A stretch of DNA of 64,000 bases, taken from Acanthaster planci (Eukaryota > Echinodermata > Asteroidea > Valvatida > Acanthasteridae). Shown here one piece after another: positions 1 to 9,549 of the stretch. The DNA lies in NCBI RefSeq assembly GCF_001949145.1, contig NW_019091391.1, forward strand, positions 1,258,135 through 1,322,134, read 5' to 3'. The notes below the pieces were generated by a model, which was not told the DNA's origin, did not search any database, and saw only the letters and a program-made list of their open reading frames with translations. A program made the translations under genes and the position numbers. Position 1 is the first letter of the stretch; each line of letters starts with the position of its first letter.

Positions 1-148
1 AGTTAGGATTACACTTTGGGTCGTGTTCAAATGACTTGGCTTTGGTTTGAAATTCCGCACATCTCTACAGGAAGTGGCTGTGGCCACAACCCCGTAGAGC
101 TGTGCATAACTCCAAGCCACCAACAGGTCATTCGGACAATGGCCTTAC

Positions 149-3100
149 CTCGTTGTGGCTGTCAAGTTCACAAACTGTGAATCCAATGTACTGGAGTGTT
201 CCATCATCAATACCTTCAATGGCTGGAACTTCCCAGTCTGGCTCCTTGCCTTCGGCGTGGTGCCAGAAGTAGATTCGCTGGTTCACCTCGCAGGAGTGGT
301 AGGTTGGGATCTTGGCAAATTCAGGGACTATTAGGAATTAAGTGGAAAAAGCTGTTGTGTTGAATGCCACTTCTTATGAAGTTCCATGACTTTGCTCGCA
401 GGTTGAACCCAACCAGCGAGACCCAATCACCAGACCCACCCCAACCAGACTAATTGAACCTAACCGAAATCAACAAAGCCCAGCTTAATCCTCCAACACA
501 ATAAAACTCCATCTAACCACATCCCACTCAACCCAACCCCATCAAACCCAACCCAAATCAACCAAGCTCAACCAACCTAAAATGAAGGCTAACCCAAATC
601 AACCAAGCGTTGGAAACTAGTCAAGCTACATGTACCGAAGCCAATCAAAATATACCAGATTTTATCCATGTTCATATTACATACCTTGAATCCATCTCCA
701 CTCATTCCGAACTCATGCAACCAAACCAAACAAAACCAAACCAATCAATCTATCCTTTTTAAACTCAAAAAGGTTCACCCTAAAATCCAACCACAATCTA
801 ATTCAACTTTAGAAAACCGAACAAAATTGAATGATTGTTTTCAAGATGTATTTTTTGCGTTGGGGAGATGTTAATTTATATACTAGTGCAGGAGGTCGTN
901 NNNNNNNNNNNNNNNNNNNNNNNNNNNNNNNNNNNNNNNNNNNNNNNNNNNNNNNNNNNNNNNNNNNNNNNNNNNNNNNNNNNNNNNNNNNNNNNNNNNN
1001 NNNNNNNNNNNNNNNNNNNNNNNNAGTTGAATGATTGTATTTTCTATTTTTCCACAGTCCAAAGTGTAACTCTTAATATTCCTCAAACTGCCCCACTTAA
1101 ATTCCATTTATAGAGATATGGTTGGTTAAAGTTTGAACTTTGATAAGCTCAAATCTGGGTGAAACTGCTTCGTACAAAGTTACCCTTATACCCTTCTATT
1201 ATTACAGCTACATAATAGCCAAGGGTATAAAGATAACTTTGTATGAAGCGGTTTCATTCAGTTAAAACAGAATTTAACTAGGGCAGTTTGAGAAATAAAG
1301 GCTGTAAGTATATACAGTACAGTGGAATATGGAAGCTCCATGTCATCTTGACAAATGGAACATGGTTTGCAAAGTTTCAACCCAATGGGACATGGACTTC
1401 ACGAGATATACAGCTTAAAACAGTGCCCTTTTAATTTCACGTAACTTGTCAATCAATGATTTCATACTCATAACAGGGCAATCTAGGTCTCAAACCCTTC
1501 CCTTTCAAGCTATACACGAAATGTAATGCCAATCAGACATACAATTCGCGAGATATAAATGTAACGCTTTAAAAAGTGTCCTTTTCAGGTTCGGTGACTT
1601 ATCACGTAATGACGTCATCATCACATCAGGTCAATTTAGGTCTCAAACCCGTCCCTCTCAAGCCTCGGTGCGCCACATTGGCCCAATTTGGATTTGCTCA
1701 TCGGCACACGGTTGGGCCAACATGTTGGGTTGACGTTGGGCCGATAACTTATAAAGAATGGCCGACCTTTGCCAATTGTTGGGCCAATGCTATTATTTAA
1801 TGGTTGGGCTAATGAGGCTTCGGCGATTGTTGGGTTGCAGTTGTGCCAAAAGCGGATCGATTGATGGCCAGCATCTGACCAAGGTTGGGCCAATACTAAA
1901 CATGCATGGTTGGGCCAATTGTGTTCAGCTGATTGTTTGATCTCAGTTGGGTCAATCACAGGCCTACATGTAGCCATCATTGGTTGATGGTTGGGCCAGG
2001 TGGGGCATTTGCAGGGTGTTCAGCGTGCATCTACTTGGAACTCGTTAAGATGATAATTACATACATGTACATGTATGTTTTGATGGGGGTCGGTTGGGAG
2101 TATTACCTATAACAATACGCTGTAACAGAAAGAAAAGATGCCGAGTTTGCTTTCTTTCTAAATTTTTTTTACCTTTACGGATTGATTGGTCCAATGATCA
2201 TAATACGTTTTAAATAAATTTGCTAAATCAGAGATTGTACATCTGTGTTTCTCATGGTTGTTCAGCGAATAGTAAAATCATCATAGCATAGACTTTTAAC
2301 TAAATTTCTCTGATTGCACTATAATTTTAACAGATTTGCTAACATTTTTGTAACAAAATAATGATGTTGCAATCACAGAGTGTTTGGAGGGCTATAGGTT
2401 AACTTTTGTACAGCAAGAACAGCAATGCAGTTTCAGCTTGTCTACCTGGATAACTTCTGAGAACGGGTTTATAGAAAAAGTAACAAATAAATACATTTAC
2501 TGAGTTTTAACACATTTTCAAAGTATTGTCCCTGTGATTGTTCAAACCGTAACAGTTATATTTCTTTGTAACAACTAGTAAAAATATTAACTTTCAAAAG
2601 TTAACGGCAAGTGAAATGAAATACTGCCACTAATTAAATAAAACAAACTTTTGTCTCCTCAACAACTGAAAATGAATCTGAACAATCTCTCTCACCTTGC
2701 AGAGCAAATCTTTGGAACTTCACTGTAATCATTATTTGGGTAAATATAAAAAGAAGCTTAGTTCATGGTTTTGGCATTCTAAAACCAGGGTTTGTATTCA
2801 AACTAATTATTGTCTTCTGTGGACTGTGGTAATTCTGAAAAGCATCAAGTGTGAATAATTAAACAATGATAGACAAGAAACTAATGAGTGTGTATGGCTA
2901 TTGAAATTCGACAAATATTTTTAATTTTCCTCTAGTAACATCTCATCAAGGGAATTCTCGCGCATTATTTGCAGAAGAGGAGCTTGGATTTCTCTACAAA
3001 GTACTAAGTGTAGAAGATCATACACTTATGTTTATTGTTTATTTTGCTTTATCACTTGCTCCAAGAGAGATTATAAAACGGTGTTACAATAAACTTTTGC

Positions 3101-6100
3101 TTTAGAAAGTTTCCCTCATCATGCAAAGTTTACATAAAAATAACTTCAACAACAATAGATTCACAAAGGGTGTTTTACAAATTGGTAATAGTAGGCTAAT
3201 TTGGTTGCAGCTTAATGTACTTGACCTTCACTCGGCTTTGGTAATTGGAAGCAAAGCTTTCAAATGAAAATTTGAGGTTTGATTGCTGATATTCACTAAA
3301 TACCAGTGTCTCAATGCCGAATGAAAACTAAATCAGGCTTTGCACCAACCCACACTAGTAATCACATAATCGATTAAAACGCAAGACTTTGACAATTTTG
3401 GGGGCTCATCGTAAACGAATCTCATTTTCAACATATGGAATCCACTGAAAAATAACACACTAACACTTTTACCAAAGACTTTTGAAATATAAAGGGTGAA
3501 AAAAGGAAGAATACCTCATTTTATGAAACACCATGGAACAACACTCATTCCCTGTCATTGCTGCTGCAGTATTCCTCGGTGGATAGTTCATCAAGGTTGG
3601 AAGGACTCTTGCTTGCTGCAGGTTCAGCTACAGCTGCGGCGGCTGCTCGTCTTGCTGCCCTGCCACCATCTCGGTCTTTTGAGTAGCAGAGCCACACTTT
3701 GATCACCTTGTCAATTTGGGCATTTGTGGCGGACTGCACAGATGGGTTTCTTCAACAGCTCCTCGAAAAAATCCAAAAGATTTTTTTCACCAATTTCAAA
3801 GTGAATAGAGATACTGGAAAGGCAGGATTTCAATAAGTTTTGCCCCATGGGATTAAAACATAAAGTTCAATCACTTACTGCGGATGACAGCAAGACTCAG
3901 CCTTTAAAATGCTTCCTTTATTCCTTTGCCGACCCAGTTATACTGTCATGCTAGGTCACTGCTGATGACGCATGTAAGGATTCTTTGCACGATGCTCTTT
4001 AGACCGTCCCCCTCCCAATGCTGGATAATTAGGCCTACAGTATGCAACCTGAGCAGACAAATAAAACAACTTTTTTGTATGGTCTACAAGAATGTAACCT
4101 GAACATTAAAGCCGACTGTAGTTTTGACAGTACAGTCGAACACAGACAAGAACACTGTAAATCCAACATCATGGGTTTAACAAGGGCAGTTTTTGGTCCC
4201 AGGTCTTTGTTGTTTTCATGCAACTCAACATGTGACTGAAGAATGTTCTTGATGCTATCTACGATTCCAAAATACCAATACTGGCCTCTAGCAATATCTT
4301 TTACAACAAGAGATATTTTGGTATTTAACAAAGCCCGTGGATCATTTGGCATGGAAGGAAAATAAACTTTTAGTATTTCCTGTAGTGTACCAAGAGCTGA
4401 CATAGGAATATTTGTTTGTATTGCCCAATTTTTGATATCAGCCATCAACTTTGCTTCTGATTTCATCGTCACACTTTCGTCAAACTCACTTTCCGTACTA
4501 CTAGAATACTCATGATTGTTCTCATGGAAATGGTACATTTGCATATTTTCAGGAAGCAACATTAGGCGATCAAATGTTTGGTTACAGTCTGTGCAGCAAG
4601 CAGGACCAAAGAAGACATCTGTGGCACTTGCAGGCTCATCAACCATGCCAACATTAATAAGTTTGAGTGCTCTTCATCAGACAAACTTGCAGTCAGTGCT
4701 ATTTCCTCCTCTTTGTCCAATAAGACAATAAGTACATTTTATCCCCAAACTGTCGGCCTACTCAACAGACCACCGTTTAATACAAGGTCAAAATTATCAG
4801 CTAAGTACTGTTACCGCCACATATCCAGCAAGCTAAACGTTATGGAACATGCGCTATAGGCCTACGTACATGTACATGTAAGGCCTACGTGTCAGTATAA
4901 CGTTATGATTAGGCTGAAAAATAATTTTAAAAATCCGCCAAGCCTTAGGCCTGCATATCACATTAGAAACATGGTTTGCATGGCTTTAAGAAATTGCCAG
5001 GAAAACTTCTACACACCTCATCTCAGCAAACTAGCATGTACTCCAACAGCATCTTGGTCTTTGTTGAGCTACATGCATGTAAGTTCAGTTGGTCGGTTGA
5101 AGATGGACTCGATGCTTGAATCATGGATGCTTTATGTGCACGAGACGGTCGGCAGAGTTACCGCGACTCTCTGCGCCAGCGCTGCATGCAGCTAAATCAC
5201 ATTGCGTTAACGATCACCATGACATGTGCGTGCTACATTGCACATGTACATGTACATGCATATATTATATGTACTGCGTATATACGTACGAGTGCGTACA
5301 AGTTATTTGGCCGCTTGCTACATGAAGCTAACTGCTGAGACGCGCGAAATTTTTGTGGTTTTTTATTTCATCATTTTAAAGCACGGACAATTTTGAAATG
5401 TTTTCAATTTATTGTTTAAGTTTTCAATTCATAATTATGATGTGCTACGGGCACATTATTTTAATGCAACCCGGAGAAGGCATTTAAAGTTCAATTTTTA
5501 AAGAGTTTGACATTCCTAAATTTATCGTATGATACGTCATTTTTTTAGTGCAACATGTGATATGGAAATCGCCGTTATTTTCAGCAACATTGGGCCAACA
5601 ACGGGCCCGGCAACGGTAAACTGTTTTTTCAAAGTTTAGGAAAACTTTCTGTTCAATTTGGGCCAACAATGGGCCAACATCTCTTTAGCCAACTTGGCCA
5701 ATGAATCAACCATTCAAGTTAGCCAATGTTGGCCCAACGAACTATCTGGGATATCGCCAGATATATACATGTATATATTTCACTCGCTTTAAAGTGTGCC
5801 CTTAAGGTCACGTGACTTGTCACGTGATGACGTCATCATTACATCAGGTCAATTTAGGAATGAAACCTTGCCCTTCCAGCTACACAAAAATTTTAAACGC
5901 AATCGGATATGTACTTCACGAGTTGTAGCACTCTAAGCTCGTGCCCCTTTAAAGTCACATGACTTGTCGCCCAAGACGTTATCACCACATAAGGCAAATA
6001 TTCCTCTAGAACCCCAGGACTTAATACGTCCCCACGCAGATCAGGTGTAACGCCCCCTGTTTTAATCAACGAAATAGTAGAATCCAGGCAAAATTCATGA

Positions 6101-7564
6101 TTTGAAGAATACTATAGCCCACCGAATTTAACGGAATATTTCAATACCCAAAATTGCGTAATAAATCAGTTGATGACCTCATTATGACGTAAATATTTAC
6201 GTATTATCTTCACTTTAGGGTGATTGTTTGGTGTAACTTTGATAACGATCAAATATTGCTAAGTTACCAAAATAGTGCCTCGAAAACGTGTACAAAGTCG
6301 ATGGGCTGAAATAAATATTAAAAAATCAATAATAAATCATCATGACGTCATGTTTCTAGGACCACCTGTTCATAAGGGTTCTTCATTGGTACAAGTTTGA
6401 TGAAGATCCAAAGTTGCAAAAGCACTAAAGTGGTGGAAGAAGAAGAAGAAGTAGAAGAAGAAGAAGAAGAAGAAGAAGAAGAAGAAGAAGCAAAAAAAAC
6501 CCAGAAGAAGAAGCAAAAAAAAAAAAACAGAACAAAAAAAATGACTTTTTCGGAAAATTGTGAAAAAACCCCAAAAGAACGGCTTTTTCGCAAAATTGCC
6601 AAAAAAGAAAAATCTTTGAGGAAAGCAATAGCTGCTTCGACAGTGAATTCGAAGCAGCTAAAAAAAGGGTCGGGAATAGTACCTTTTTCGGCGTACCCGA
6701 TCTTGACGCACTTGCCGTCGCTTCCCCTGTACTGCCAGCCGTGGAAGGGGCATTCAATGCACTCGCCCTGCACCGAGCCACCCACAGCTAGGTTAGCCCC
6801 GAGATGGGCGCAGTAGGCGTCCACGATGTAGGCCTTTCCACTCTCGCCCCGGAACGCGACCAGGTTCTTGCCTGGAGAGTAAAAAGAACGACTGTTTTGC
6901 ATCATAGTAATTATGATCGACATCACACAACCAGTCTTTGAAATTCGTTCACTGACTAGCTGACAAAGATGAAAAGGGCGTGTGTTTAAGATTAAAAACG
7001 AAGGGACTTATGCTGTAATTGTTCTTATATAGGAATTCGGAAACCATTTCTGGATGACTATTGTATTTCATCAGATTTTTGATAAAAAAGAAGAGGCTTA
7101 CCCGCCACATGGACGAATTTGTGTGCCGCCTTCTTCAATTCGTCCGACCTTAAGATCGACATCCAGCCATTCGGGTAAACGGGAGGCAATTGGCCGAATC
7201 TCCGGGCTCTCTTGAAATCCCCAACGCGTTCCTGGGCCGTCTTACCGTCGGAGGGGCCGTCCACGAAATATGCTATCTTGGACTCGTTGCAATAGATGGC
7301 AAGCGGCTCAGTGAAAGCCTTGTACAGCTTGACCACCAGGAAGGTGACCATCGCGACGGCAGCGTACACACAGAAGAATCGGAAGCCTGAGCTGTGGACG
7401 ACCTGTTCGACTTTCTCGGAGACCACCTCGGCGGTGATGTTGGCGCTCTGGACCCGGTCGGCTAGCCTCAGGGCGTACTCGTCAAAGGCCGGGGGACGGG
7501 CTATCATCCCGGCGAAGAAAACCGGCAGGATAACGGACAAAAGGGTGGATTTGGAGGGCGGCAT
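149..7564 (-). CDS. Neverland/DAF-36-like Rieske oxygenase, copy A (5' part, three exons)
   Basis: Predicted cholesterol 7-desaturase-type Rieske non-heme iron oxygenase at the ER membrane. Exons, in minus-strand order: 7564-7102 (ATG at 7564, phase 1 end), 6871-6683 and 327-149. All have GT/AG borders and the same phases as copy B. Exon 1 encodes an N-terminal hydrophobic segment ([13 protein letters not shown]), a second membrane segment ([18 protein letters not shown]) and the family-typical PPVYPNGW. Exon 2 carries the Rieske [2Fe-2S] ligands as CAH then CPFH. Exon 3 starts the catalytic domain and ends at HNE. The exon with the iron-binding motif and the C-terminus must lie left of position 1. 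Intron 2 is about 6.4 kb, includes the 900-1024 gap and holds most of the local repeats. Family assignment is firm; the exact reaction is inferred from the family. The gene is incomplete only because the window ends. Confidence 0.88.
412..800. repeat. Degenerate AACCC/AACCA-rich simple repeat
   Basis: A C+A-rich tract made of short words such as CCCAACC, AACCAAG and AACCCAA, with no G-rich stretches. It resembles the tract in MTTP intron 7 (47465-47925). It lies in intron 2 of copy A. No gene seen. Confidence 0.55.
900..1024. other. Assembly gap (125 N)
   Basis: Run of N in intron 2 of copy A. The words TTGAATGATTGT occur on both sides (about 827-838 and 1027-1038), so the gap may span a tandem duplication of about 200 bp. 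Confidence 0.9.
1082..1292. mobile_element. Palindromic MITE-like element
   Basis: The ends CTCAAACTGCCC (1082) and GGGCAGTTTGAG (1292) are inverted repeats. Inside, a long imperfect hairpin pairs about 1158-1202 with 1211-1262 (shared words: ACAAAGTTA, ACCCTT, CTATTA). About 210 bp in all; non-coding, non-autonomous. Confidence 0.65.
1395..1650. repeat. Roughly 150-bp tandem repeat with TGACGTCA palindrome (copy 1)
   Basis: Two diverged units (CGAGATATA at about 1400 and 1551, AGGTCTCAAACCC at about 1486 and 1639). The second carries TGACGTCA at 1610-1617. The same unit pair recurs at 5770-5995 in the same intron. Confidence 0.55.
1665..2005. repeat. Degenerate TTGGGCCAA minisatellite
   Basis: The word GTTGGGCCAA and variants recur about every 20-40 nt across 340 nt. 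Because the word is nearly palindromic, both strands read alike, and this creates the spurious ORFs here. Confidence 0.6.
3490..4740 (-). pseudogene. Decayed transposon-type gene inside intron 2 of Rieske copy A
   Basis: The minus strand at 4646-4035 has a 203-codon ORF. Its middle has the pattern W-x5-NIP-x2[10 protein letters not shown], then an [13 protein letters not shown] segment, then [13 protein letters not shown] associate this pattern with uncharacterised, often transposon-borne proteins of marine invertebrates (typically W..NI.H.ALN.LL.IL, then LPKD.RTLL.T, then GG.Y.HFGL). An acidic, serine-rich SDEE stretch lies upstream in another frame, suggesting a frameshift. Further downstream, 3870-3545 holds [13 protein letters not shown] in one frame and [20 protein letters not shown] in the next, again out of phase. 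There is no intact long reading frame, so this looks like a degraded element copy. Family identity is tentative. Confidence 0.45.
5235..5300. repeat. TACATG/TATACG alternating tract
   Basis: ACATGTACATGTACATGCATATATTATATG and related purine-pyrimidine alternation. Short TACATGTA words of this kind occur throughout the window (for example 58012-58021). Confidence 0.6.
5583..5745. repeat. TTGGGCCAA minisatellite, second block
   Basis: Same motif as 1665-2005 (TTGGGCCAACAA, GGGCCAACAT, TTGGCCCAAC). It again lies beside the TGACGTCA tandem repeat, so the two blocks form one composite unit duplicated within the intron. Confidence 0.55.
5770..5995. repeat. Roughly 150-bp tandem repeat with E-box and TGACGTCA (copy 2)
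   Basis: Matches 1395-1650: CACGTG at 5821-5826 and TGACGTCA at 5828-5835, then CATCAGGTCAATTTAGG as in copy 1. A second, more diverged unit follows from about 5910. Confidence 0.55.
6430..6512. repeat. GAA trinucleotide microsatellite
   Basis: GAAGAAGAA tract with one GTA interruption, in intron 2 of copy A about 170 nt after exon 2. It produces spurious Glu-rich and Ser-rich reading frames. Confidence 0.85.
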
Positions 7565-8711
7565 TTTGTTGAAGTGTAAGCAACATCCACTGGACCAACG
7601 ACACCCGTGACGCCTGCGCTGCTTATACCTCGAATCTTTGCTCAAAATTGTGTGTACAGACGCGTAGAGCAAGAGACGTGGGCCTATGTATAAAAATAAA
7701 CGGTATCGTTTGTTTTTAGCTTAGATAACTATACCCTCTGAAGGACTCTGTTTGGTTTATTGGTCAAGGTCTGTGACACATGTATATTCTTATCTTCTCA
7801 AATCTTGCGCTTTTTCTTGCTTTAAACATTTCCGAACAGAGAATTACATTCACCACTTTGTCCCGTAGTGTTACGAGCTTAGATGAAATCGGACCGCAGA
7901 GCTAGTATATTTCTGTCCAAGGCATAAATCTAAAACATATTGACCTGATAATACAACGAAGTAAACGCATATTCAAGACAGATAGCCGACCAGCTTTATG
8001 CAGTCGTTAACTTCAGTGCACCGCTGTACGTGCAGAAATGCATACGCATGCATTGTGAAACTTATAAAAAAAGTTCGACAATACTTCCCGGATCGTTACC
8101 AGATAGGGTTTTCGTGTTCTGCACACGGCCTACGTGCCAAGGGGAACGTATTTTGGTGCATAAGATTTAGCAAATTGCAGCAAGTTGAGCGGCGGGTCAA
8201 AAGACTTTTTCAAAGTTTTCTCTAAAACGTTAGATAAAAGTTGTCTGCGCTGCACGACTCTTTCCGGCGAAAAAGAGCACATTGGTCGATCATCCGCCGT
8301 CTGATTTTGCTTGGTGGAATCCCAGCTTAGTGTGAAGTTTGGACTGTACAAAAAATGGATTTATTCGCGCCAAGGCGCTCAGTATGATCGACTTTGACTA
8401 ACCATGAACACGGCTGTGTGTCTGAAACCTTGGCTAAGATCGGTTGTAGGCTAAGCTCAGGAGACATGGTTACCATGGAGCCGCTAAAGCTAGCAACTTC
8501 TATACGCTCAGGTATAACTTTCCGCACCGCGGTTGATTAGTTCTTTCGAGAAGCAATTTACAAGTTACATGTATTTGTCATGCCTGTCTTTTAATGATGC
8601 GCTACAAAAGATGGTTGCATAAGAAAAGACAAATAATTAAGAGAAAACACCCCCAGCAACCACCCCACCTAAACATGGGATATTACAGTTCGCTTTATAA
8701 GGCATGTTGAC

Positions 8712-8765
8712 CAGGGGCGTAGCCACGGGGGGGGGGGGGGCTTGGGGACAAGTGCCCCCCCTCCC
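8712..8765. repeat. CAGGGGCGTAGCC G-run repeat
   Basis: Starts CAGGGGCGTAGCCACGGGG, followed by a G run and a C-rich stretch. It resembles one end of a dispersed element family whose variants start CAGTGGCGTA at 10117, 20792 and 56391. Confidence 0.5.
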
Positions 8766-9359
8766 AGTGCCCCCACTAACATAAACTGGATCAATGGATG
8801 CTGCACAAGGATAACAAAAGCTTACCCCCAAAAACCACACCACTGAAAGCTGGTGCCCTCACATAATACGTGTGTGCCGTCTACTAGTACAATCCTAGCT
8901 ACACCGCTGAAGTTGACGTCTATAGTACACCTGTCCTGTAAATGAAACGACCCAACATGACGCAGATACAGCGCATTAATCAGTCCGTACAAAAACCTAC
9001 TAGTGCCATCAAGTATACAATATATGTTTTGTTTTCAAATTTCGTTATACATTGAAATGAAAAGCGAACGTCAAAAATATATCAATATAAACTTGGGAGA
9101 GATTGTATCTCGTAAGAGCAAAGTTGGAAAAAAATGTCCCGTGGAAAGACTTGTTTCCAAATTCGAAGCACTGTTTCTAAAAACATATCTCACAAAGCGG
9201 ATTTGAAAATGTACATCTCGTAATAACGCACTTTGGAAAGAAGAACACGAATTTAGACAAAGTATATGTATATCTTACAAAAGCGAACTTCGGAAAAATT
9301 GTCCACCTTGAGCAGAAGTACCCCTAATCGGTAGAAAAGAGCCATGCTTGGTCAGTAGT

Positions 9360-9436
9360 GTTCATTTTGCTGGTAGCCTCGGTTGCTAGGAAACATGCGC
9401 CCTCCCTTGGTGCAGCTCGGAGATCACAGGCCTACA
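9360..9436 (-). repeat. CCAAGRGAGGGCGCA-family repeat fragment
   Basis: On the minus strand: CCGAGCTGCACCAAGGGAGG, then GCGCATGTTTCCTAGCAACC, then GAGGCTACC. Same family as 28137-28278. Confidence 0.5.
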
Positions 9437-9549
9437 CCACTTTCCAAAAACCTTGTGGCACTACTGGGCTTTAGCAAGTTTTAACGCAGCCTACAGTATC
9501 ATAGAAATCCCGAATAGTTACTTGGAACAGACTCTGCCCCAGCAGTAAG

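Larger units (their letters stand above)
7565..9549. promoter_or_regulatory. Shared intergenic region between head-to-head Rieske genes
   Basis: About 2 kb separates the start codons of copies A and B, so both promoters should lie here. On the minus strand a TATAAG box at 7622-7627 lies 58 nt before the copy A ATG, a good position for a core promoter with a short 5' UTR. I see no clear TATA box before copy B. The interval also holds a G-run repeat at 8712-8765 and a repeat-family fragment at 9360-9436, so not all of it is likely to be regulatory. Confidence 0.5.

Noticed and set aside
831-1113. ORFs spanning the first N run
   Set aside because: They exist only because N codons are not read as stops; no protein character on either side.
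1636-1980. 114-codon minus ORF
   Set aside because: Lies within the TTGGGCCAA minisatellite; its Trp/Pro/Asn-rich composition comes from the repeat.
6348-6926. 192-codon minus ORF with a poly-Ser tail
   Set aside because: It is Rieske exon 2 of copy A read through its donor into the GAA microsatellite. Only 6683-6871 is coding.
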